A DNA stretch of 7,067 bases. Origin: Halodesulfurarchaeum sp. GTDB lineage: Archaea > Halobacteriota > Halobacteria > Halobacteriales > Halobacteriaceae. Positions within the stretch are counted from its first letter, which is position 1; each line of letters opens with the position of its first letter. The notes under the pieces are model-generated. The model saw only the letters and a program-made list of their open reading frames with translations. It did not search any database and was not told the DNA's origin. Where the stretch lies: the NCBI GenBank assembly GCA_018334775.1, contig JAGXLJ010000059.1:1-7067 (forward strand), read 5' to 3'. Made by a program: the position numbers and the translations under genes. This document shows positions 1 through 5,181 of the stretch, one piece after another.

Positions 1-65
1 GGGAAGAACGTCCTCCTGAGAACTACAGCATGAGTTGGTCCTATCCAAGCACATTTGACAATACG

Positions 66-72
66 CTTAAAC
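66..72 (+). promoter_or_regulatory. TATA-like box for the zinc-ribbon gene
   Basis: The sequence CTTAAAC has its TTAA core centred 26-27 nt upstream of the ATG at 95. This is the usual archaeal TATA-to-start distance, so transcription would begin at or next to the start codon and give a leaderless mRNA. No Shine-Dalgarno sequence precedes the ATG, which fits. Bases 1-65 hold no gene I can support. Confidence 0.5.
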
Positions 73-94
73 TCCTCTATGGCCAGAAATAGGT

Positions 95-250
95 ATGGCA
101 CGCTGCCCAACCTGCAAGTCCGAAATCACTCACGTCGATGCGGAAATGATAGAATTGAACCCCTCGACAGAAGTCGAGAGTGAAACCGAAGAGCCGTCGC
201 AGGCCATTGCGACAGTTTGTCCGGAGTGCAACGCAATTATCGGAATCTGA
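95..250 (+). CDS. Small double-CPxC zinc-ribbon protein, function unknown
   Basis: This is a 51-residue ORF. It opens with M-A-R-C-P-T-C (Cys4, Cys7) and closes with C-P-E-C (Cys42, Cys45) just before the last six residues. Two CPxC knuckles separated by about 34 residues are the hallmark of a zinc ribbon that binds one Zn2+ through four cysteines. The middle (residues 15-36) is acidic, as in halophilic proteins. Small stand-alone zinc ribbons of this type are common in haloarchaea and mostly uncharacterised; nucleic-acid or protein binding is only inference. The ATG at 95 is chosen because the TATA-like box at 66-72 fits a leaderless start and because the first CPxC follows immediately. An ATG at 79 lies in another frame. 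The gene is co-directional with hisF but has its own promoter, as hisF does. Confidence 0.75.
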   Translation: MARCPTCKSEITHVDAEMIELNPSTEVESETEEPSQAIATVCPECNAIIGI

Positions 251-304
251 CAGAGGGTCCACAAAGGGAGGGACCATAGCCGGGGACTGCGCTAACCGGT
301 AGCC

Positions 305-310
305 TATTTA
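305..310 (+). promoter_or_regulatory. TATA box of the hisF transcript
   Basis: TATTTA is a good haloarchaeal TATA element. Its centre lies 26-27 nt upstream of the ATG at 334, not of the hisF ATG at 381. The transcript is therefore predicted to start near 334 and carry about 47 nt ahead of hisF, which contains the mini-ORF at 334-384. Between the zinc-ribbon gene and this box there is only a weak 5-bp inverted repeat (GGTCC/GGACC, 256-275). Confidence 0.55.
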
Positions 311-333
311 CTCGCGGTCCGCACACGTTCAGT

Positions 334-384
334 ATGGATTCGAGTGCCGGCCGTGTGATAGGCAGGGTGGAGGGAAACCGATGA
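334..384 (+). CDS. Possible leaderless 16-residue leader mini-ORF coupled to hisF
   Basis: ATG at 334 opens a 16-codon frame ([16 protein letters not shown]) that ends with TGA at 382-384. The stop overlaps the hisF start codon in the classic ATGA arrangement (381-384). The ATG sits 26-27 nt after the TATTTA box, where a leaderless start is expected. The peptide has no histidine, so it is not a histidine-sensing attenuator leader. Its likely role, if translated, is to deliver terminating ribosomes to hisF, which also has its own Shine-Dalgarno sequence inside this mini-ORF. The sequence shows the overlap directly; translation and function are inference, and chance is possible for so short a frame. 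Confidence 0.35.
   Translation: MDSSAGRVIGRVEGNR
369..373 (+). promoter_or_regulatory. Shine-Dalgarno sequence of hisF
   Basis: GGAGG lies 7 nt before the ATG at 381 and complements the 3' end of archaeal 16S rRNA. It supports this start and shows that hisF is leadered, unlike most neighbours in the window. Confidence 0.65.
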
Positions 385-1193
385 CCCTGACCAAACGCAT
401 TATACCCTGTATTGATGTCGATACCGACGATGAGGGGAATGCAGCGGTGTATACGGGTGTGCAATTCGAGGACCTGGAGTATACTGGCGATCCGGTCGAT
501 ATGGCAAAGCGCTACAATGAGGCGGGAGCCGACGAGTTCGTCTTTCTCGACATTACGGCCTCGGCAGAAGGGCGTGAAACCATGCTCGATACAGTCAGAC
601 GAGTCGCAGACGAGGTGTTTATTCCCCTGACTGTCGGTGGCGGCATCAGAACCGTCGAGGACATCAGGGAAACACTCCGCGCTGGTGCCGACAAGGTCTC
701 AATCAACACCGGAGCAATCGAGCGCCCCGAACTCATCACTGAGGGTGCCAAGGCCTTTGGCAATCAGTGTATCCTCATCAGCGTCGATGCCAGACGTCGA
801 TACGACGAGGAAGGACAACACTACGTCAAAATCGACGGCGAATCGGTCTGGTTCGAGGCGACGATTCACGGCGGGCGAAAGGGGACCGGGCTCGACGTCC
901 TCGAATGGGTTCGCGAGGCCGAAGAGCGAGGGGCCGGCGAGATGTTTATCAATTCGATTGATCAGGATGGGACAAAAGATGGCTACGATCTCCCCTTGAT
1001 GAAGGCTGTCTCGGAGGCCGTTTCGACGCCCGTGATCGCCTCCTCTGGCTGTGGGAGTCCCCAGCACATGGACGAGGTGTTCGACGTCGGGGCTGACGCC
1101 GCGCTGGCCGCCTCTATTTTCCACTTCGATGAGTACACGATCCAGGAAACGAAAGAATATCTCGACGAACAGGACATCCCGGTCCGACTGTGA
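381..1193 (+). CDS. hisF: Imidazole glycerol phosphate synthase cyclase subunit HisF
   Basis: HisF is the cyclase half of the HisH-HisF glutamine amidotransferase. It uses ammonia from HisH to convert PRFAR to imidazole glycerol phosphate (histidine pathway) and AICAR (returned to purine synthesis), in the cytoplasm. The 270-residue protein starts with [10 protein letters not shown], giving the catalytic Asp12 (Asp11 of the Thermotoga enzyme). The second catalytic Asp136 lies in I-S-V-D-A-R. The phosphate-binding loops of the (beta/alpha)8 barrel are visible: GGGIR at 86-90, SINT at 107-110, SIDQDGT at 192-198 and ASSGCG at 220-225. It is slightly longer than the roughly 250 residues of bacterial HisF; acidic insertions, such as the one around residues 15-18 and 141-150, account for this. 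hisH and other his genes are not in the window, consistent with the scattered his genes of haloarchaea. It converges on rpoL with a 29-bp gap and no clear terminator. Confidence 0.97.
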   Translation: MTLTKRIIPCIDVDTDDEGNAAVYTGVQFEDLEYTGDPVDMAKRYNEAGADEFVFLDITASAEGRETMLDTVRRVADEVFIPLTVGGGIRTVEDIRETLRAGADKVSINTGAIERPELITEGAKAFGNQCILISVDARRRYDEEGQHYVKIDGESVWFEATIHGGRKGTGLDVLEWVREAEERGAGEMFINSIDQDGTKDGYDLPLMKAVSEAVSTPVIASSGCGSPQHMDEVFDVGADAALAASIFHFDEYTIQETKEYLDEQDIPVRL

Positions 1194-1222
1194 AACGGGG
1201 GAACGGAACAGTTTGATTCGAC

Positions 1223-1507
1223 TTAGGCCGCCGCTTCGAACGCGTTCTGAAAGTCCGTCAGTTGGTCTTTGATCCGAGTTGCAGCCGCCTCAAGTGCGTC
1301 GAGTGGGTCCGTCCCGTCCTCGGTTTTGATCGTCAGGACGGGTTCGGTTTGCCCACCTGATTGTTCCGGATTCATGTCGTAGGTCGCCGCTGAGACGTCT
1401 TCGGCCTCGAGCAAGGCTCCCTTGAGGACGTTCATGAACGTATGATCCTCGCCGGCGATTTCGATGACGAGTTCCGATTCTCCCCGTTCGATGACCCGAA
1501 GATCCAT
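1223..1507 (-). CDS. rpoL: DNA-directed RNA polymerase subunit L (Rpo11/RpoL)
   Basis: This is the archaeal counterpart of eukaryotic Rpb11 and of the bacterial alpha N-terminal domain. It pairs with subunit D (Rpb3-like) to form the D/L platform on which RNA polymerase assembles. The 94-residue length is normal for the family. The N-terminal beta hairpin leads to the conserved H-T-F-M-N-V-L helix start (residues 22-28), then A-T-Y-D-M-N-P (41-47), a strand (V-L-T-I-K, 57-61) and a long C-terminal dimerisation helix (about 67-92). Start ATG at 1507: a TATA-like box lies 27-28 nt upstream and no Shine-Dalgarno is present, so the message is probably leaderless. It is a single-gene unit, divergent from the rhomboid gene and convergent with hisF. 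Confidence 0.95.
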   Translation of the reverse strand: MDLRVIERGESELVIEIAGEDHTFMNVLKGALLEAEDVSAATYDMNPEQSGGQTEPVLTIKTEDGTDPLDALEAAATRIKDQLTDFQNAFEAAA

Positions 1508-1531
1508 GCTCGCGAGTAGTCCAGTGAGTCG

Positions 1532-1537
1532 TTTGAA
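1532..1537 (-). promoter_or_regulatory. TATA-like box for rpoL
   Basis: On the minus strand this reads TTCAAA, centred 27-28 nt before the rpoL ATG at 1507. The spacing fits a leaderless transcript. The match to the TATA consensus is imperfect, and the 102-bp gap between rpoL and the rhomboid gene must also carry the opposite promoter. Confidence 0.4.
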
Positions 1538-1581
1538 CGTTTCGACCCTGGTCGGCCTGCAAGCGAGACGGTCCGGAGGGA

Positions 1582-1585
1582 TTTA
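1582..1585 (+). promoter_or_regulatory. TATA-like box for the rhomboid gene
   Basis: The TTTA core (within GATTTAGG) is centred 26-27 nt upstream of the ATG at 1610, again implying a transcript that starts close to the start codon. A purine-rich GAGAGGAG stretch at 1597-1604 could act as a Shine-Dalgarno only if transcription started farther upstream. Confidence 0.4.
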
Positions 1586-1609
1586 GGGGCCCCGCGGAGA
1601 GGAGTCGGT

Positions 1610-3250
1610 ATGGACCCGCTCATACTCGGGGCCAGAGTGGCTGTAATTCTGGCTGGCCTGGTGGCGGCCTCAGTGGTCTACTCGATGGGGGCCTCTGCCA
1701 GGGAGTTTGCCAACAGGCTTCGTTCTCGACTCCTCTTTGGCCTCCCACTCGGAACACTGCTGACGATTTTGCTGGTCGTCGGATTTTTCCTGTTCGTCCA
1801 GGGTGGCTGGGGCCACCGACGTGTCCTAACACTCCCGTTTACGTCCTGGTCGCTCCGCTATCCGCTGGGCATGGCAACTGCACCTTTGGCTCACCAGAAC
1901 GTCGGCCATCTCATCGGGAATCTCACTGGATTTCTCGTATTCGGCACGATCGCCGAATACGCGATGTCCCATTTCCCGGTGGGTCGAGGGAACGCAGCCT
2001 TCGGATCGCTTCGAAGGAATCCGTACCTTCGAGCCATACTCTTCGTCCCGGTCGTCGTGTTTGGGGTCGCATTGGTGACGAGTCTGTTCGCGTGGGGACC
2101 AATTATCGGATTCTCCGGGGTGGGATTTGCCGCCGTCGGATTCGCCCTCGTCTACTTTCCCGTTCTGACAGTCGTGGGCCTCGTTGCAAGGGAATTCCTG
2201 GACACAGTCGTCTGGGCGCTACGGGACCCGATCGTTACGGCCTCAGCCGGAACCTCCTATGGGAGCCCCTGGTGGGCAAATATAGCAATTCAAGCACATC
2301 TCCTCGGACTGCTTCTCGGGGTCGGACTCGGGCTTGCCCTTCAGTGGCGACGGGCAGAAACCCCTGGAATCAACCCCTGGCGGCTCTTCCCGGCAAGTCT
2401 TCTCGTGGGGAGTTCCATGACTCTCTGGGCCGTGTGGTGGTATCAGGGCTCTAGCTCGTACCAACTGTTTCGGGGACCAGGAGTCGTCATCGTCGTCGGC
2501 GTCGCCCTCTTGGTGACGATTGCTGGAAGTCTCCACGAGTCACCGATCGCAGATCTCAGCGCTCGGCAGGTCTCACTTGGACTCGTCGTGTTTCCAATCC
2601 TTCTGATGGGCGTGATCGCCATGCCGATTAACCTGACCGCTTCGACCACCGAACTCGGCGCACCAGGAGCCACTGTATCAGTCGATGGGTACGAAATCGG
2701 CTACGGTGATGAAGTGGTTGATCCACGCTTCGACCCGATCAATATCTCCGACTTGGAAACACCGTCACCCCCCACCGCCACAGGGGTTATCGTCACAAAC
2801 GAAAAGCGGCATCTCTGGACTGAGGCCGTCCCCGCGGGTCGACTCCAAAACGCAGGCCAGTCGACGATTACCGTCGGTGGACTCGGGTGGCGGGAAGAAG
2901 TCACTGTCACCAGAACTGGGTGGCGAGCCGCGGGAGGTGGCTCTGCGTTTTCCGTGACAGCAAAGCCACCTGATGGAGCCAAAACCGCCCTGTTCGAGAG
3001 CGAACAAGCTCAGGCAAATACCGTCGTCAACGGACACGAACTATCGATTGAGCCGTCGAACGAAACGTTCGTGATCGAAGCCACGGCCACGAATAGCTCG
3101 ACTGTTGCCAGCCTCCCAGATCAGGTGACAGTTCCTTCGCCGTCGAATGAGACAACCCTGGGGACGCTCACCATCGTGAACAACGAATCAGTTATCTGGG
3201 TCGAACAGAACGAAACTTGGGTTCCGGTCTTCGAGCGCGAAAACAGATAG
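1610..3250 (+). CDS. Rhomboid-family intramembrane serine protease with extracellular C-terminal domain
   Basis: The 546-residue membrane protein carries the full rhomboid signature. H-Q-N-V-G-H-L-I-G-N (95-104) matches the HxxxxHxxxN of GlpG transmembrane helix 2. G-F-S-G (167-170) gives the nucleophile Ser169. His230 in A-H-L-L-G-L-L-L-G completes the Ser-His dyad. Such proteases cut substrate transmembrane helices within the membrane. Hydrophobic spans appear at about 8-26, 41-63, 98-117, 142-163, 168-182, 184-204, 225-246, 258-277, 290-306 and 322-342. That is the six-helix core plus one helix before and three after it. Arg/Lys-rich loops at 31-40 and 247-250 place those loops inside. Three extra helices then put the C-terminal 200 residues outside, where six N-glycosylation sequons occur (Asn378, 484, 495, 513, 525, 534), plus Asn341 at the membrane edge. 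This ectodomain looks beta-rich (for example GGLGWREEVTVTRTGW at 423-438). I recall similar long rhomboids in other haloarchaea. Substrate unknown; S-layer or surface-protein processing is inference. Confidence 0.92.
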   Translation: MDPLILGARVAVILAGLVAASVVYSMGASAREFANRLRSRLLFGLPLGTLLTILLVVGFFLFVQGGWGHRRVLTLPFTSWSLRYPLGMATAPLAHQNVGHLIGNLTGFLVFGTIAEYAMSHFPVGRGNAAFGSLRRNPYLRAILFVPVVVFGVALVTSLFAWGPIIGFSGVGFAAVGFALVYFPVLTVVGLVAREFLDTVVWALRDPIVTASAGTSYGSPWWANIAIQAHLLGLLLGVGLGLALQWRRAETPGINPWRLFPASLLVGSSMTLWAVWWYQGSSSYQLFRGPGVVIVVGVALLVTIAGSLHESPIADLSARQVSLGLVVFPILLMGVIAMPINLTASTTELGAPGATVSVDGYEIGYGDEVVDPRFDPINISDLETPSPPTATGVIVTNEKRHLWTEAVPAGRLQNAGQSTITVGGLGWREEVTVTRTGWRAAGGGSAFSVTAKPPDGAKTALFESEQAQANTVVNGHELSIEPSNETFVIEATATNSSTVASLPDQVTVPSPSNETTLGTLTIVNNESVIWVEQNETWVPVFERENR

Positions 3251-3285
3251 TTCTTCGAGCGGGAGAACAGGTGGGTCTTCGGGCG
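3228..3285. repeat. 24-bp imperfect tandem repeat spanning the rhomboid stop codon
   Basis: The 19-nt core TCTTCGAGCGCGAAAACAG at 3228-3246 recurs with two mismatches at 3252-3270. A third partial copy, TCTTCGGGCG, lies at 3276-3285, exactly 24 nt later. The period is eight codons. In the rhomboid frame copy one reads V-F-E-R-E-N-R-stop, copy two F-F-E-R-E-N-R-W and copy three V-F-G-R. The stop TAG of copy one aligns with TGG of copy two. This suggests local duplication of the gene's 3' end, with copies two and three now noncoding, or a once longer C terminus closed by a TGG-to-TAG change. Confidence 0.75.
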
Positions 3286-3313
3286 CTTGACTTCCTCCCC
3301 GCGCTACAGCGCG
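3286..3313 (-). mobile_element. Possible fossil right end of an IS200/IS605 (IS1341/TnpB-type) element
   Basis: The plus strand shows CTTGACTTCCTCCCCGCGCT followed by ACAGCGCG. On the minus strand this is a 6-bp GC hairpin (CGCGCT/AGCGCG, 3300-3313), then GGGGAGGAAGTCAAG. From memory, GC hairpins followed by GGGGAGGA-GTCAA are typical of the 3' boundary of IS200/IS605-family and TnpB-only elements in archaea and bacteria. There the same sequence forms the end of the omega RNA scaffold. No transposase ORF is present and the half of the motif expected beyond the hairpin has decayed, so this would be a solo end or a remnant of a small non-autonomous copy. The alternative is a simple terminator hairpin for one of the two convergent genes. 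Confidence 0.45.
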
Positions 3314-3398
3314 AACCGTTCTCCTCGCATTTTCGTAATCCGGAGACACGTCTGACGCGAACTCAGGAGAGACTTCGAACGCACAACTTGGTGGTTTC

Positions 3399-4022
3399 TC
3401 AGGCGTCCCACGCGACCCGATACAGTTCGGCCTGAATCTCGTGGTTTTCGGCCTCGTGATGGCGGAACTGTTTGGGGACGTGAAATTCGACCCCGTAGGC
3501 GTGGGTGATCCGTCCGCCGTTGTCCATCGTGAACGCCTCGAGGAACTCCCGACTTCCCGAGTTGTGAATCGTATACGAGACGGCGGCGCCCGTCGCGATC
3601 CCCTCCAAGAAATCCCGGTCCGCGTGGCGAGTGTCTTCGTGAGCGCCAAAGGGTGGATTCGCGATGACCGTCGACCCTGCCAGGTCGACCGGAAGGTTGG
3701 TCACGTCACCCCGAACCCAATCGACGGATTCGGTGTCCGACAGCACGGATTCGTTCTCCTGGGCGAGTGAAAGCGCCCCTACATCGAATTCGACTCCCAC
3801 AACGCGCTTTGGAGCCCGGAGTGCCGCTCCAAGCGCAAGCATCCCCGTTCCACTTCCGAGGTCGACCACCGTCCGGTCCTCGATGTCCCCCTGGAGGTCA
3901 GCAAGCGCAACGAGATGGGCCGCCACTTGGGCTGGGGTTCGGTATTGTTCCAAGTCCGCTTCTGGAGATTCGAAGTCCGCAACTGACTGCAGCTCCGCCT
4001 CGAGTTGCGATTTCAGTCCCAT
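3399..4022 (-). CDS. METTL5-like RNA adenine-N6 methyltransferase
   Basis: The 207-residue class I SAM-dependent methyltransferase has L-E-Q-Y-R-T-P (24-30, typical of the METTL5 group), the SAM-binding motif D-L-G-S-G-T-G (54-60), acidic motif V-E-F-D (77-80) and the catalytic N-P-P-F-G (122-126) of enzymes that methylate the exocyclic amine of adenine. Human METTL5 makes m6A1832 in 18S rRNA, near the decoding centre, with TRMT112 as partner; the archaeal target is probably the equivalent 16S rRNA adenosine (inference). The ATG at 4022 is preferred to the longer frame opening at 4160. Residues upstream of 4022 look non-coding, run into dph2, and an AGGA Shine-Dalgarno (4029-4032) sits 6 nt before this ATG. 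It lies 25 bp downstream of dph2 on the same strand, so the two are probably cotranscribed. Confidence 0.88.
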   Translation of the reverse strand: MGLKSQLEAELQSVADFESPEADLEQYRTPAQVAAHLVALADLQGDIEDRTVVDLGSGTGMLALGAALRAPKRVVGVEFDVGALSLAQENESVLSDTESVDWVRGDVTNLPVDLAGSTVIANPPFGAHEDTRHADRDFLEGIATGAAVSYTIHNSGSREFLEAFTMDNGGRITHAYGVEFHVPKQFRHHEAENHEIQAELYRVAWDA

Positions 4023-4028
4023 GTGTCT

Positions 4029-4032
4029 TCCT
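4029..4032 (-). promoter_or_regulatory. Shine-Dalgarno deciding the methyltransferase start
   Basis: On the minus strand AGGA precedes the ATG at 4022 by 6 nt within the 25-bp gap after the dph2 stop. It supports translation of the second cistron from the dph2 message and argues against the upstream in-frame ATG at 4160. Confidence 0.45.
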
Positions 4033-4047
4033 GTGGAAATCCCACGA

Positions 4048-5082
4048 TCACCATGTGCCTTCGAAGGTGTCGAATTCGAGTGCGTCCATCGGTTCCTCAC
4101 CCACGGCGATTCGATATTCCTGTGGGGTGAGCAAGGGCTGATCGAACTGCGGCCCATCATCGGTCGTTATCCGGGGACACGCCGTGTTGACGTAGGCATC
4201 CAGACCGAAGTTGCGGAGGTGGTCCGGGGTGATCTCGTCGAGGGTAATGAGATAGGCGTCATCGTTCTCGGCGACGATCGTTTCGGCAATCCCGTGTCGG
4301 CGCTGACCAATTTTTGTGCCCGCGATAACCCCCCACGTCTCCGCATCCATCGCTGAGTGGATCGCCGCGTAGCGTTGTTTGATGAATTTCTCCGCAGAGG
4401 CCGGTTTCACGACGTTATTGACCGGATCGGCGATCACGACACGCTTTTCCGGGTTGTCCATTGCGAGTCCGGACGGGTGGAATCCGCCCCCACCAACGTA
4501 GAGGACCTGATCGGCCGGCACCTCTGCACTGGCGTAATTACAGCCCAGGACCTGTCCCTCGTGGGTCAGGCGCTCGTCTCCTCGCCTGGTATGGACCGTA
4601 AAGCCACGGTCCTCGAGGAACGACTGCATCATTTCGAACTTGTTCATGTGCTGGGCCGTCGTAACCAGGCCCACCTCGTCCCCTTCGAGATGCCCCACAG
4701 CTTCCTCGAGAATCGGTTCGACGTCCACGTTCGAAAAGAGTGGCACGTAGATGACGTCCCCGCCTTCGACCATCGGAGAGTGACCGAAATGGACGAACAC
4801 GTCGGATCGTCGCATGAGATCGGTGTCGAGATCACAGGCCCCGAAATTTGCCTCGCCTGAGATGTAAATCCGCACCTTCTCGGGGAGGAGTTCGTCGAGG
4901 TCGTCAGCGACACCCGCTGCCCGTCGTTTGAGCCCTTCCGGAAACTGGAGGGCAACCGTATCGGCATCCCGTTCTGCCACAGCATCCGCGACGCGGTCGA
5001 GTTCGTAATCCCACTCCCGATCGTGTTTGAGGGCGAGCCCAGTGTCCCTGAGATCGCCATCCCAGCCCTCGGAGTCGCTCAT
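4048..5082 (-). CDS. dph2: Diphthamide biosynthesis enzyme Dph2 (2-(3-amino-3-carboxypropyl)histidine synthase)
   Basis: Dph2 is a noncanonical radical-SAM-type [4Fe-4S] enzyme. It cleaves SAM to a 3-amino-3-carboxypropyl radical and transfers it to the target histidine of elongation factor aEF2, the first step of diphthamide synthesis. Archaea use a Dph2 homodimer where eukaryotes use Dph1-Dph2. The 344-residue length is typical. Three cysteines, one per domain, match the cluster ligands: Cys83 (F-G-A-C-D), Cys181 (L-G-C-N-Y) and Cys302 (T-A-C-P-R-I). Other recognisable blocks are Q-F-P-E-G-L (46-51), the H-F-G-H-S-P region (98-103) and Y-V-G-G-G-G-F-H-P (195-203). The ATG at 5082 follows a TATA-like box (5109-5112) by 28 nt, so the transcript is probably leaderless. 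It is the first gene of an apparent operon with the METTL5-like methyltransferase. Dph5 and Dph6, which complete diphthamide, are not in the window. Confidence 0.96.
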   Translation of the reverse strand: MSDSEGWDGDLRDTGLALKHDREWDYELDRVADAVAERDADTVALQFPEGLKRRAAGVADDLDELLPEKVRIYISGEANFGACDLDTDLMRRSDVFVHFGHSPMVEGGDVIYVPLFSNVDVEPILEEAVGHLEGDEVGLVTTAQHMNKFEMMQSFLEDRGFTVHTRRGDERLTHEGQVLGCNYASAEVPADQVLYVGGGGFHPSGLAMDNPEKRVVIADPVNNVVKPASAEKFIKQRYAAIHSAMDAETWGVIAGTKIGQRRHGIAETIVAENDDAYLITLDEITPDHLRNFGLDAYVNTACPRITTDDGPQFDQPLLTPQEYRIAVGEEPMDALEFDTFEGTW

Positions 5083-5108
5083 TACGCCGGTCTATCCGTT
5101 TCGAAGGG

Positions 5109-5112
5109 ATAA
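5109..5112 (-). promoter_or_regulatory. TATA-like box for the dph2 operon
   Basis: The minus strand reads TTAT, centred 28-29 nt upstream of the dph2 ATG. It sits in the 99-bp divergent gap shared with the UlaG-like gene, about 45 bp from that gene's own box. Confidence 0.4.
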
Positions 5113-5152
5113 CCCACCCGGTCCGGGAGCAGGCGTCTGGAACCCGAAGTGG

Positions 5153-5158
5153 CTTAGG
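5153..5158 (+). promoter_or_regulatory. TATA-like box for the UlaG-like gene
   Basis: CTTAGG is centred 26-27 nt upstream of the ATG at 5182. The same TTA core and spacing appears ahead of the zinc-ribbon gene, and a TTTA core at the same spacing ahead of the rhomboid gene. No Shine-Dalgarno lies between the box and the ATG, consistent with a leaderless transcript. Confidence 0.4.
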
Positions 5159-5181
5159 ACTGTCCACCCCTGCACCCAATC

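Noticed and set aside
3..92. C-terminal tail of an upstream plus-strand gene ending with TAG at 90-92
   Set aside because: About 30 open codons without recognisable motifs, AT-richer than the genes and overlapping the TATA-like box of the zinc-ribbon gene. Cannot be supported from this window alone.
256..275. GGTCC/GGACC inverted repeat as a terminator or operator
   Set aside because: Only a 5-bp stem with a 10-nt loop and no T-tract; likely chance.
334..384. Histidine attenuator leader peptide for hisF
   Set aside because: The 16-residue peptide contains no histidine, and no terminator/antiterminator pair is visible.
3248..3366. Readthrough of the rhomboid TAG (pyrrolysine or suppression) into the 34 open codons downstream
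   Set aside because: Haloarchaea are not known to use TAG as a sense codon generally. The downstream frame turns Arg/Ser-rich and crosses the transposon-end-like hairpin, so it does not look like protein.
3188..3649. Minus-strand ORF of 153 codons across the rhomboid end, the gap and the methyltransferase gene
   Set aside because: It runs in a different frame through the methyltransferase gene and over the rhomboid 3' end, has Arg/Ser/Thr-rich composition, and is a shadow frame of GC-rich DNA.
4023..4160. Longer N terminus for the METTL5-like methyltransferase starting at 4160
   Set aside because: The extra 46 residues are His/Arg/Ser/Pro-rich, unlike the acidic proteins here. They overlap the dph2 3' end, and the family's N terminus and an AGGA site fit the ATG at 4022.
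4357..4860. Plus-strand 167-codon ORF opposite dph2
   Set aside because: It is a mirror frame of a confidently assigned gene, with no family motifs, promoter or ribosome binding site.
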